Below are positions 55,721 through 62,720 of a DNA stretch of 62,720 nucleotides, one piece after another. The DNA is from Paracidovorax cattleyae (GTDB lineage: Bacteria > Pseudomonadota > Gammaproteobacteria > Burkholderiales > Burkholderiaceae_C). The notes below the pieces were generated by a model, which was not told where the DNA came from, did not search any database, and was given only the letters and a program-made list of their open reading frames with translations. Where the stretch lies: positions 1 through 62,720 of the forward strand of contig NZ_FNJL01000034.1 in assembly GCF_900104515.1 (NCBI RefSeq), read 5' to 3'. The stretch's first letter is position 1; each line of letters starts with the position of its first letter. The position numbers and the translations under genes are program-made.

Positions 55721-56658
55721 GGTGGGAGCATCGCATCCGCCCGAGGTTCCTCGCGCGGGAGGTTGGTGATGCCGGCGCTCACGTGCCCGGACGGCACGTG
55801 CCGCGCCGCGGAGGCCACGTGGCTGCGCTGGTCGTCGAAGAAGAAATCGGGCTCGAACTCCCGCAGGAAGGGGCCTTTTTCCAGCCCGCCGAGGAACATC
55901 GCCTCGTCCACGGCGATGCCCCAGTCCAGCAGCGTGCGCACGGCGCGTTCGTGGGCCGGCGCGCTGCGCGCCGTCACCAGCGCGGTGCGGATGCGCATGG
56001 TCTCGGACGCGTCGGCCTGCTGCTGCAGCCGGTGCAGCGCCGCCAGCAGCGGCTTGAACGGGCCGCCGGCCAGCGGCAGCGCCGCCTTGGTCACCTCGTG
56101 CTCGTGGAAGGCCGGCAGGCCGCCCTGCTGGTAGATGCGCTCGGCCTCGTCGGAGAACAGCACCGCGTCGCCGTCGAAGGCGATGCGCACCTCGTGCGGG
56201 TAGCGGTCGCCCGCCGGGGTGGAGTCGGTCATTACCCGCGCCGCGGGAAATCCGATGTTCAGCGCCTGCTGCACGTCCTTCTCGTTGGCCGACAGGAACA
56301 GGTGCGCGCCCAGCGGCCGCAGGTAGGCGAACGGGTCGCGCCCGCGCGTGAACACCCCGCGCTCGATGTGCATGCCCGCGGCGTGCGCCGAGGCGAACAC
56401 GCGCATGCCGCTGGCCGGGTCGTTGCGCGACAGCACCACCACCTCCACGCGCTGCGACTGGGCGGTGTTGAAGCCGAGCAGCTTGCGCACCAGCGGGAAG
56501 GCGATGCCCGCGCGCGCGGGCTGCTGCACCAGCTCCAGCTGGCGGTGCATGTAGGCGGCCTCGTCGCCGGCCTCGAACAGGCGGTTTTCTTCCTCGAAAT
56601 CGAACAGCGCGCGGGAGGAGATGGCGACGACGAGCTTGTCGTCCAGGGTCAGGGCCAT
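55717..56658 (-). CDS. Cytosolic 5'-nucleotidase (NT5C1-like)
   Basis: The 313-residue protein matches the bacterial relatives of cytosolic 5'-nucleotidase IA. It opens LDDKLVVAISSRALFDFEEE, then VEVVVLSRNDPASGMRVFAS, VRIAFDGDAVLFSDEAERIY (HAD-like Asp motif) and LDWGIAVDEAMFLGGLEKGP followed by FFFDDQRSH, the acidic motif that completes the HAD active site. It should dephosphorylate nucleoside monophosphates in the cytosol. There is no signal peptide. It starts 7 bases after the gspF stop and ends 4 nt inside the EF-hand gene. Confidence 0.85.
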   Translation of the reverse strand: MALTLDDKLVVAISSRALFDFEEENRLFEAGDEAAYMHRQLELVQQPARAGIAFPLVRKLLGFNTAQSQRVEVVVLSRNDPASGMRVFASAHAAGMHIERGVFTRGRDPFAYLRPLGAHLFLSANEKDVQQALNIGFPAARVMTDSTPAGDRYPHEVRIAFDGDAVLFSDEAERIYQQGGLPAFHEHEVTKAALPLAGGPFKPLLAALHRLQQQADASETMRIRTALVTARSAPAHERAVRTLLDWGIAVDEAMFLGGLEKGPFLREFEPDFFFDDQRSHVASAARHVPSGHVSAGITNLPREEPRADAMLPP

Positions 56659-56665
56659 GGCAGGG

Positions 56666-57901
56666 CTACTTCACGAACTGGTTGAGCTGGATGATCGGCA
56701 TCAGCACCGCCAGCACGATGAGCATCACGATCGCGCCCATCGCCACGATTAGCAGGGGCTCCAGGATGGTGGCCAGCTGCATCGCGCGGCGCTGCACCTC
56801 GGCCGACAGCTGCGCGGCCGCGCGCTGCAGCATCAGCGGCAACTGCCCCGTCTGCTCGCCCAGCCGGGCGAACATCGACACCAGGCCGGGGAACCGCTTT
56901 TTCTGCGCCAGCGCGGAGGCCAGGGGCGCGCCCTCGCGCACCAGCACCAGCGCATCGAGCGCGTCCGCGCGCATGGCGGTGTTGCCCAGCGTCTCGGCGG
57001 CGGCCTGCAGGGCCTTCAGGATGGGCACGCCCGCGCCGGCCAGCATCGACAGTGTGCCCGTGAAGCGCGCCGCGTTGTAGCCGCGCGAGAGCCGCCCCAC
57101 CACGGGCAGGCCCAGCCAGGCGGCATCGAAGCGCTCGCGCACGCGGGGCCGGGCCAGCGCGGAGCGGGCGGCCAGCGCCAGCACCACCAGCACCCCCAGG
57201 GCCGCCCAGCCATAGCTGCGCACGGCGTCGGAGAGGGCCATCATCGCCACCGTGAGGAAGGGCAGGGCGCGCTTGCTGCCCGCGAACACCGCGGCCACCT
57301 GCGGCACGACGTAGCCTACGAGGAACAGCACGATCACGATCGCGATCACTGTCACGATCGCCGGATAGAGCGATGCGCCGATGAGCTTGGCCTTGAGCGC
57401 CTGCCGCTCTTCGAGGTCGTCCGCCAGGCGCTCCAGCACGAGGCCCAGGTGGCCGCTGGATTCGCCGGCGCCGATCACCGCGCAATAGATGGACGAGAAC
57501 TCCCGCGGATGCGCCGTGAGCGCCCGCGAGAAGGTGGAGCCGGCGTTCACCTCGGCCCGCAGCGTGGCCACCAGGTGGCGCTGCCGGTCGTCGTCCGACT
57601 CGTCGGCCAGCGCCGTGAGCGCCCGCTCCAGCGGCAGCCCGGAGGACACCAGCCCCGCGAGCTGGCGCGTCCATACCGCCAGGCTCGTGGTGCCGAACAC
57701 CGGCCGCGTGAACAGCCGCTGCCCGAGCGAGACGCTGCCGTCGCCGCCCGCGCCCTGGCCGGTGGCGAGCGCCTCCACGGCCAGTGGCACCAGCGCCTGG
57801 GCGCGCAGCAGGCTGCGCGCCGCCTTGGCGTTGTCGGCTTCGAGGGTGCCTTTGCGGGTCTGCCCCTGGGCATCGAGGGCTTCGAAAGAAAACGCGGGCA
57901 T
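56666..57901 (-). CDS. gspF: Type II secretion inner-membrane protein GspF
   Basis: The 411-residue product has two tandem T2SSF domains. The first is LAVWTRQLAGLVSSGLPLER with FSRALTAHPREFSSIYCAVI, AGESSGHLGLVLERLADDLE. The second is RFTGTLSMLAGAGVPILKAL with EQTGQLPLMLQRAAAQL. Three membrane helices lie at about 175-195, 225-245 and 380-402. The opening MPAFSFEALDAQGQTRKGTL is the usual GspF/PilC start. It would be the platform protein of a general secretion apparatus, but no gspE, gspG or gspD is nearby. It sits instead ahead of the nucleotidase and EF-hand genes, presumably with the rest of the system elsewhere. Confidence 0.92.
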   Translation of the reverse strand: MPAFSFEALDAQGQTRKGTLEADNAKAARSLLRAQALVPLAVEALATGQGAGGDGSVSLGQRLFTRPVFGTTSLAVWTRQLAGLVSSGLPLERALTALADESDDDRQRHLVATLRAEVNAGSTFSRALTAHPREFSSIYCAVIGAGESSGHLGLVLERLADDLEERQALKAKLIGASLYPAIVTVIAIVIVLFLVGYVVPQVAAVFAGSKRALPFLTVAMMALSDAVRSYGWAALGVLVVLALAARSALARPRVRERFDAAWLGLPVVGRLSRGYNAARFTGTLSMLAGAGVPILKALQAAAETLGNTAMRADALDALVLVREGAPLASALAQKKRFPGLVSMFARLGEQTGQLPLMLQRAAAQLSAEVQRRAMQLATILEPLLIVAMGAIVMLIVLAVLMPIIQLNQFVK

Positions 57902-58008
57902 GCGGGAAAAAAAGTCGGGGAGGGCGGTCGGACCGGAACGCGGGGCGCCAGCGGCGCGACGGACAGAGATGGTAGCCGCTGCCGGCGACAGGCCCGCGCC
58001 CCGGCGTG

Positions 58009-59085
58009 TCAGACCGTGTGCGCGGCCTCCACCGCGGCGTTCGCCTGCGCGGCGATCTCCAGCGAGCGCAACCGCAGCGCCGGTTCGTACACATCGCTCA
58101 CCAGCATGAACTCGTCCGCGCGCGTGGCGTCGGCCAGCTCCCGCAGGCCATTGCGCACCGTTTCCGGACCGCCGACCACACCCGCCGCCAGGAAGTCGCC
58201 GATCGCCGCGCGCTCCTGCGGCGACAGCTGGGCCGCGTAGTCACGCACCGGTGGCTGCAGCAGGCCGCGCCGGCCAGTCAGGATGCCCAGCACCCGTTGG
58301 TAGGTGCTGCTGGCGAGGTAATCGGCCTTCTCGTCGGTATCGGCCGCGATCACCGGCACGCCGATCGCCACGTAGGGCCTGTCCAGCGTGGCAGAGGGGC
58401 GGAACAGCCGGCGGTACAGGTCCAGCGCCTGGTGCAGCAGCCGAGGCGCGAAATGCGAGGCGAAGGCGTAGGGCAGGCCCCGCTCGGCCGCGAGCTGCGC
58501 CGAGAACAGGCTGGAGCCCAGCAGCCAGATGGGCACCTCGGTGCCCGCGCCCGGCACGGCCATGATGCGCTGGCCCGGCTGGGCCGGCCCCAGCAGGCGC
58601 TGCAGCTCGGCGACGTCGCGCGGGAAGTCTTCCTCGGTCTCGACGCGGTCGCGGCGCAGCGCGCGCATCGTGGGCCCGTCGGTGCCGGGCGCCCGGCCCA
58701 GGCCCAGGTCGATGCGGCCCGGGTACAGCTCGGCCAGCGTGCCGAAGGCCTCGGCCACCACCAGCGGCGCATGGTTGGGCAGCATGATGCCGCCCGAGCC
58801 CACGCGGATCGAGCGCGTGCCGCCCGCGATGTGGCCCACCAGCACGGCCGTGGCGGAACTGGCGATGCCCGGCATGTTGTGGTGCTCCGCCAGCCAGTAG
58901 CGCCGGAAACCCAGCGATTCCGCATGCTGCGCGGTGCGCAGCGCCAGGCCCAGCGCATCGGCCACGCTGCCGCCCTCGCGCACCGCCACCAGGTCCAGCA
59001 TCGACAGCACGGGGCGGTGGCCGCCCCCCGGGGCAGCGCAAGGCAGGGGCGTGGATGGGGAGGCCGGGGGCATCGTGGTCGTCAT
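58009..59085 (-). CDS. LLM class flavin-dependent oxidoreductase
   Basis: The 358-residue protein belongs to the luciferase-like monooxygenase superfamily, in the group 1 branch. It shows [40 protein letters not shown] (the conserved A-E-H-H), [36 protein letters not shown] and [20 protein letters not shown]. It uses FMN or F420-like flavin to oxidise an unknown organic substrate. The start at 59085 is preferred to 59094, which would add three residues. It stands alone, divergent from the CZB-like gene across an AT-rich interval. Confidence 0.87.
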   Translation of the reverse strand: MTTTMPPASPSTPLPCAAPGGGHRPVLSMLDLVAVREGGSVADALGLALRTAQHAESLGFRRYWLAEHHNMPGIASSATAVLVGHIAGGTRSIRVGSGGIMLPNHAPLVVAEAFGTLAELYPGRIDLGLGRAPGTDGPTMRALRRDRVETEEDFPRDVAELQRLLGPAQPGQRIMAVPGAGTEVPIWLLGSSLFSAQLAAERGLPYAFASHFAPRLLHQALDLYRRLFRPSATLDRPYVAIGVPVIAADTDEKADYLASSTYQRVLGILTGRRGLLQPPVRDYAAQLSPQERAAIGDFLAAGVVGGPETVRNGLRELADATRADEFMLVSDVYEPALRLRSLEIAAQANAAVEAAHTV

Positions 59086-59243
59086 GCGGACCATTGTGCG
59101 GCGGACCCCAAAACCGCTGTGGCCATGCGGGCAACCATCGGATGGTGGTTGATTGCCTTAATTTATCGGTTAAGTTGAATCGATTATTTCAAATAAAATA
59201 CATGCCACTTCCCCTCCTTGCGATCGCTCTCTCGCCAGCCACC

Positions 59244-59741
59244 ATGGGATTCTTCAGCCGACTGTTCCCGCCCCGGGCCGACGGCCGTCCCGTGCCCGAT
59301 GACTGGACCTCGCTGCCCGACAGCCAGGCCAGCGAGCTGGTGCTGATGGGCGACGAGGCCGCCAAGCTGCTGGCCGAGATCGACATCGATGCGGCCATCG
59401 CCGCCCAGGAACGCTGGGTGCCCTGGCTGGAGCAGGTGCTGCTGCATGGTGCGCGCGACGAACGCCTGCGCCCCGAGGCCATCCGCGACGACACCCGCTC
59501 CGAACTCGGCCAATGGCTGCGCGGGCCAGGCCGCGTCGCCCTGGGGCATCTTGCGGCCTTCGACATGATGGCCCGGCGCCACCGCTACTTCCACCAGCAG
59601 GCCGCCGACGTGGTGCTGCATGCCGAGGCCGGCGACGAGCGCCAGGCCCGGCAGGCCTTCAAGAGCGGCTGCCATGCCTCCCGGCAGGTGGTGATGCTGC
59701 TGCAGGAACTGAAGCGGGGCCTGGACCGGGCGGCGCGCTAG
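59244..59741 (+). CDS. CZB (chemoreceptor zinc-binding)-like protein with lost ligands
   Basis: The 165-residue protein has an amphipathic start (MGFFSRLFPP), then a four-helix region resembling the CZB domain: AIAAQERWVPWLEQVLLHGA, IRDDTRSELGQWLRGPG and MMARRHRYFHQQAADVVLHA. In zinc-binding CZB domains the first helix carries His, and the segment before L-G-x-W carries Cys. Here these are Gln55 and Arg85/Ser86, while His113 and His117 of H-x-x-x-H remain. Zinc sensing in the usual way is doubtful. An in-frame ATG at 59202 would add 14 hydrophobic residues. The AT-rich stretch 59149-59205 upstream probably holds the promoter. Confidence 0.7.
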   Translation: MGFFSRLFPPRADGRPVPDDWTSLPDSQASELVLMGDEAAKLLAEIDIDAAIAAQERWVPWLEQVLLHGARDERLRPEAIRDDTRSELGQWLRGPGRVALGHLAAFDMMARRHRYFHQQAADVVLHAEAGDERQARQAFKSGCHASRQVVMLLQELKRGLDRAAR

Positions 59742-59773
59742 CGGCTAGCGGAGCGGCGCCAGGCGGTGCCCGC

Positions 59774-61867
59774 TCACAGGTCTACCTTGACGGTGGCCTT
59801 GACCGTGCGCGGCGCGCCGGTGGCCAAGCGGGTACCGGCGGCGGCCCAGTACTGCTTGCCCCCCGCGTTCTCCACGTTCAGCTGTAGCAGCGTGCGCTTG
59901 CCGAGCAGCGAGGTGGCGTAGCCCAGGCCGGCGGAATAGATCGTGTAGCCGCCCAGGAAGGCCTGGTTCAGGTCGTTGACCGGGCGGCGGCCCGTGAAGT
60001 ACGCGCCCCCGTTCACGTTCAGGCCGGGTACCGCGGCGATGTGGTAGGACAGGAAGGCGCTGGCCGTCTTCCTGGCGGTGTTCTCCGGCAGCTTGCCGTC
60101 GTAGGCCGGGCCGATGTCCTCGAACTTCGCGTCGATCACCTGCGCCGAGACCTGCCACGCGAGCTGGCGCGTCAGCCGGCCCTGGGCGGAGGCTTCGATG
60201 CCCTGGTACCTCTGCCGGCCGTCCGCGGTGAAGAGGTTGCCGGTGTTGGTGTAATAGCCCGGGCGGTCGATGTCGAACACCGCGGTGGACAGCAGCGTTT
60301 CGCCAGCGCGCCAGCGCAGACCCAGTTCCTTCTGCTTGCTCACGCCGGGGGGCAGGCGGGTGCCCACGTTGGCCGAGCCGGTGGGGGCCGTCTCGCCTTC
60401 CTCCAGCCCTTGCGAATACGAGCCGTACACCGAGAGATCCGGACTGAACTTGTGGATCACCGCCGCCATCGGGCTGGTCTTGGTGGCCGCATAGTTGAGC
60501 GCGCCCTGGTTGCTGCCGTAATCGGTATAGCGCACGCCGGCGATCACCTGCCAGCGCGGCGACAGCTCGATGCGGTCCACCGCATAGATGCCCTTTTCCT
60601 CCGTTTCGTAGCCGGCCGTGGTCGGCGACGAAGGTGCCGCGCCGTAGGTCACGCTGGTGATCGGGACCGGGTTGTAGAGATTCTGCGTGGTGCTGTAGTT
60701 GCGCTGGTAGATCGGGTCCTGCGTCTTGTTCGTCCGCGCGGCGCCCAGCGTGAGTTCGTTCCGGTAGCCGGCGACGCTGAAGGTGCCGAACGCCTCGGCC
60801 CGCAGCATGTCCGATTCCACCACCTGGCGCTGCATGTTGCCGCGGATCGTGCCGGCGCCGGTGGCAGCGTTGTTCAGCGTGAAGATCGACAGGCGGCGGT
60901 CACGGTCCGTTCTGGAACGGCCGGCTTCCAGCGTCAGCGCCCAGTCGTCGCCCAGCGAATAGTCCGCGCGCACCTGGGCATTCGTCGTCTCGGCGTCGAA
61001 CACCGCCATGTTGGGCGCGATGAGGGCGCGCGCATCCGGCACGCGTGGAAGCGTGATCCGGCCGTTGACGGCCGCGGGCAGCGCGATGCCCGCCTGCTCC
61101 ACGAGCTTCCTGCGGTCGTACTCGAGGTCGGCCCGCAGCGACAGGCGGCTGTCCACGCGCCAGTCGAACGCCGCCGACAGGAAGCGCCGGCTGCCGTCGT
61201 CGGCGCCGCGCATGGAGTTGCCCAGCGTGCCCCCGGCGGCATTGATGCGCAGTCCGTACTGCTGCGCATCGCCGAACCGGCGGCCCACGTCCGCCGTGCC
61301 CAGCACCGTGCCGTAGTTGTCGAACACCGTGCCCAGCGTCGCCACGGGCGTGGCGCCCGCGCGCTTGGTCACGAAATTCACCACCCCCGACGGCGCGGTG
61401 AAACCGTAATAGAGGGCCGACGTGCCCTTGAGCACCTCCACCCGCTCCTTGTCCTCCATCGGCACCTGCGAGAAATTCATGATCGGCAGCGAGCCGTTCA
61501 GCCGGTAGTTGGTGCGGTTCTCCACCGTGATGCCGCGAATCACCAACTGGTCCCAGCTGTCGCCGCCGTTCTGCTGGCGCGTCACCCCCGCGGTGTTGCG
61601 CACCGCGTCGTACAGGCCGCCGGCCGCCTGCCGGTCCAGCACCTCGCGCGTGATCACGTTCACCGTGGCCGGCACATCCATGATGGAAGCCCCGCGGAAC
61701 GTGCCTGCTTCCACCGTGTTGGGGACGAAGCCGTTGGCGCGCTCGTCGCGGACGGTCAGCGTATCGAGCGACTTGTCGGGAGACCCCTTGTCAGTGCCCT
61801 GGGCGTGGAGGGTGGGTGTGCAGGCGAGCATGGCCGCGGCGGCCAGCGAAGACGGGAGGAACTTCAT
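59774..61867 (-). CDS. TonB-dependent siderophore receptor
   Basis: The 697-residue outer membrane protein has a signal peptide (LAAAAMLACTPTLHAQ), a TonB-box-like LDTLTVRDE and a plug. The plug has DVPATVNVITREVLDRQAAG, WDQLVIRGITVENRTNYRLN and ERVEVLKGTSALYYGFTAPS with GVVNFVTKRAG. A 22-strand barrel follows, ending in VKATVKVDL. This is the FhuA/FpvA-like siderophore branch. A Fur-box-like sequence lies 35-53 bases upstream of the start, so it should be induced by iron starvation. No siderophore synthesis or inner-membrane uptake gene is adjacent. It is distinct from the receptor at 27837-30005. Confidence 0.92.
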   Translation of the reverse strand: MKFLPSSLAAAAMLACTPTLHAQGTDKGSPDKSLDTLTVRDERANGFVPNTVEAGTFRGASIMDVPATVNVITREVLDRQAAGGLYDAVRNTAGVTRQQNGGDSWDQLVIRGITVENRTNYRLNGSLPIMNFSQVPMEDKERVEVLKGTSALYYGFTAPSGVVNFVTKRAGATPVATLGTVFDNYGTVLGTADVGRRFGDAQQYGLRINAAGGTLGNSMRGADDGSRRFLSAAFDWRVDSRLSLRADLEYDRRKLVEQAGIALPAAVNGRITLPRVPDARALIAPNMAVFDAETTNAQVRADYSLGDDWALTLEAGRSRTDRDRRLSIFTLNNAATGAGTIRGNMQRQVVESDMLRAEAFGTFSVAGYRNELTLGAARTNKTQDPIYQRNYSTTQNLYNPVPITSVTYGAAPSSPTTAGYETEEKGIYAVDRIELSPRWQVIAGVRYTDYGSNQGALNYAATKTSPMAAVIHKFSPDLSVYGSYSQGLEEGETAPTGSANVGTRLPPGVSKQKELGLRWRAGETLLSTAVFDIDRPGYYTNTGNLFTADGRQRYQGIEASAQGRLTRQLAWQVSAQVIDAKFEDIGPAYDGKLPENTARKTASAFLSYHIAAVPGLNVNGGAYFTGRRPVNDLNQAFLGGYTIYSAGLGYATSLLGKRTLLQLNVENAGGKQYWAAAGTRLATGAPRTVKATVKVDL

Positions 61868-61901
61868 AACAAATCGCTATGGTGGGAATTAACTGATACA
61901 T

Positions 61902-61920
61902 ATGATAACAATTCTCATTT
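61902..61920 (-). promoter_or_regulatory. Fur-box-like operator
   Basis: Read on the minus strand, AAATGAGAATTGTTATCAT has the core GAGAAT-T-GTTATC, close to typical proteobacterial Fur sites built from GATAAT units. It lies in an AT-rich stretch just upstream of a TonB siderophore receptor, where a Fur site is expected. Confidence 0.7.
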
Positions 61921-62001
61921 GCATAAGTCGTTTCCCTGGATGGCGCAAGGGCATTTTCCATGGAATCCCTGGAAATTCCCCGGCCGGTTCGCCGCTGCGG
62001 C

Positions 62002-62463
62002 TCAGCGCTTCTGGCGCATGGGCATGCGGTCGATCTCCGCGAAGACGGCCCGCAGATCCACCTCCGCGCCTTCTTTCATCTTCACGCCGCCATCCTTGCC
62101 CACGAGGATGAACGTGGCCGGACCCCGCGCATCCAGATCCAGCGCCTTCAGCAGCGCCGCGGTGCGCGCGGCCCCCAGCGGTTGCCCATTGCGGCGGCCC
62201 TGGCCGGCCACCACGGTGAACAGCACCATGTCGCGCTCGCGGAAGCCTTCGCGCAGGGCCGGTTCCTGCAGGGCGGCGCGCACCTTGGCGAGGAGGGGGG
62301 CTTTTTCCTGCGGGGCGACCACCACGACGGGGCGGGTTTGCCAGCGCTCGGCGATGAGGGGGTTGGCGTTGCCGATTTCGCTGGTCCAGCCGGTGCGGAG
62401 CGCGGCTGCCAGACCCAGAGCGAGGACGGCAGCGCGGTAGAGGGTGCGGCGGTGCAGGGGCAT
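62002..62463 (-). CDS. DUF4174 domain protein
   Basis: The 153-residue product has an N-terminal hydrophobic signal or anchor (YRAAVLALGLAAALRTGWTS). A DUF4174-type thioredoxin-like domain follows: RPVVVVAPQEKAPLLAKVRA, ERDMVLFTVVAGQGRRNGQP, GPATFILVGKDGGVKMKEGA and the terminal EIDRMPMRQ. DUF4174 proteins are small periplasmic proteins of unknown function. It precedes the Fur-controlled receptor by 134 bases on the same strand, and the Fur box lies between them, so it is probably a separate unit. The 100 bases upstream (62464-62563) hold no gene. Confidence 0.82.
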   Translation of the reverse strand: MPLHRRTLYRAAVLALGLAAALRTGWTSEIGNANPLIAERWQTRPVVVVAPQEKAPLLAKVRAALQEPALREGFRERDMVLFTVVAGQGRRNGQPLGAARTAALLKALDLDARGPATFILVGKDGGVKMKEGAEVDLRAVFAEIDRMPMRQKR

Positions 62464-62563
62464 GGGGGCAGTGTCAGCGGAGGAGGGCTGGGTGGATGTC
62501 GGACTGGGGCGATAGGAGGGGGCGGGGCACGTTACCGCCGAAGCTCTGCTGCTGCAGGTAGAA

Positions 62564-62720
<157 letters not shown>

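Overview
The window looks like chromosome from a high-GC betaproteobacterium of the family Comamonadaceae, most likely Acidovorax. This is an inference from four things: GC-rich codon use throughout, the tandem cyanophycin synthetases with their ABC/DUF1854 partners, the general gene repertoire, and a possible HrpX-type (PIP box) promoter of the kind plant-pathogenic Acidovorax use. No rRNA or tRNA gene was seen.

Layout. 1-971 is a scar: the end of an IS5-type transposase, a fragment of an IS66-type accessory protein, and the last ~90 codons of a DabA-like (DUF2309) inorganic-carbon transporter subunit. 1039-7608 holds housekeeping and storage genes: a DUF2721 protein, a lysophospholipase-like hydrolase, a CYTH-CHAD protein, a YihY/BrkB membrane protein, a CopG repressor with a likely operator, a PHB depolymerase-family esterase and Rnk. 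7789-8034 is a LysR remnant. 8083-12410 carries a lipoprotein 5'-nucleotidase, an NrtR-like Nudix regulator, a small Cys-containing protein, a nitroreductase and a short ORF fused to an eroded alcohol dehydrogenase (12411-13008). 13132-19211 is a molybdenum hydroxylase locus: a MocA-like cytidylyltransferase diverging from paoABC and an XdhC/PaoD-like chaperone, the last four overlapping by 4 nt. 19336-22810 has an iron-containing redox enzyme and recQ, converging on a strong bidirectional terminator.

22927-30552 is a six-gene minus-strand cluster (DUF2946, TonB receptor, solute-binding protein, two permeases, double-ATPase) that should carry one metallophore or peptide-like ligand across both membranes. 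30644-40012 is signalling: a diguanylate cyclase, a ParB-like protein, and an overlapping set of triple-receiver hybrid kinase, CheR, CheB and receiver-kinase, then a single-receiver protein. 40093-43456 carries a large clade catalase and a transglutaminase-like protein. 43493-44636 is a PIP-box-like element and a Ser/Pro-rich protein of unknown function, a candidate type III effector. AlkB and a DsbA/FrnE-like oxidoreductase follow.

46158-46228 contains a probable small RNA: a hairpin loop showing CCUCCUUA, identical to the 3' tail of 16S rRNA, followed by an intrinsic terminator. 46285-54639 is the cyanophycin region: creA-like gene and two cphA paralogues on the minus strand, divergent from an ABC exporter and a DUF1854 protein. 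54801-59741 holds a small charged protein behind a perfect palindrome, an EF-hand protein, a 5'-nucleotidase, an orphan gspF, an LLM oxidoreductase and a degenerate CZB protein. 59774-62463 holds a Fur-box-associated TonB siderophore receptor and a DUF4174 protein. The window ends in the eroded trailer end of a type I-C-like CRISPR array (62564-62720).
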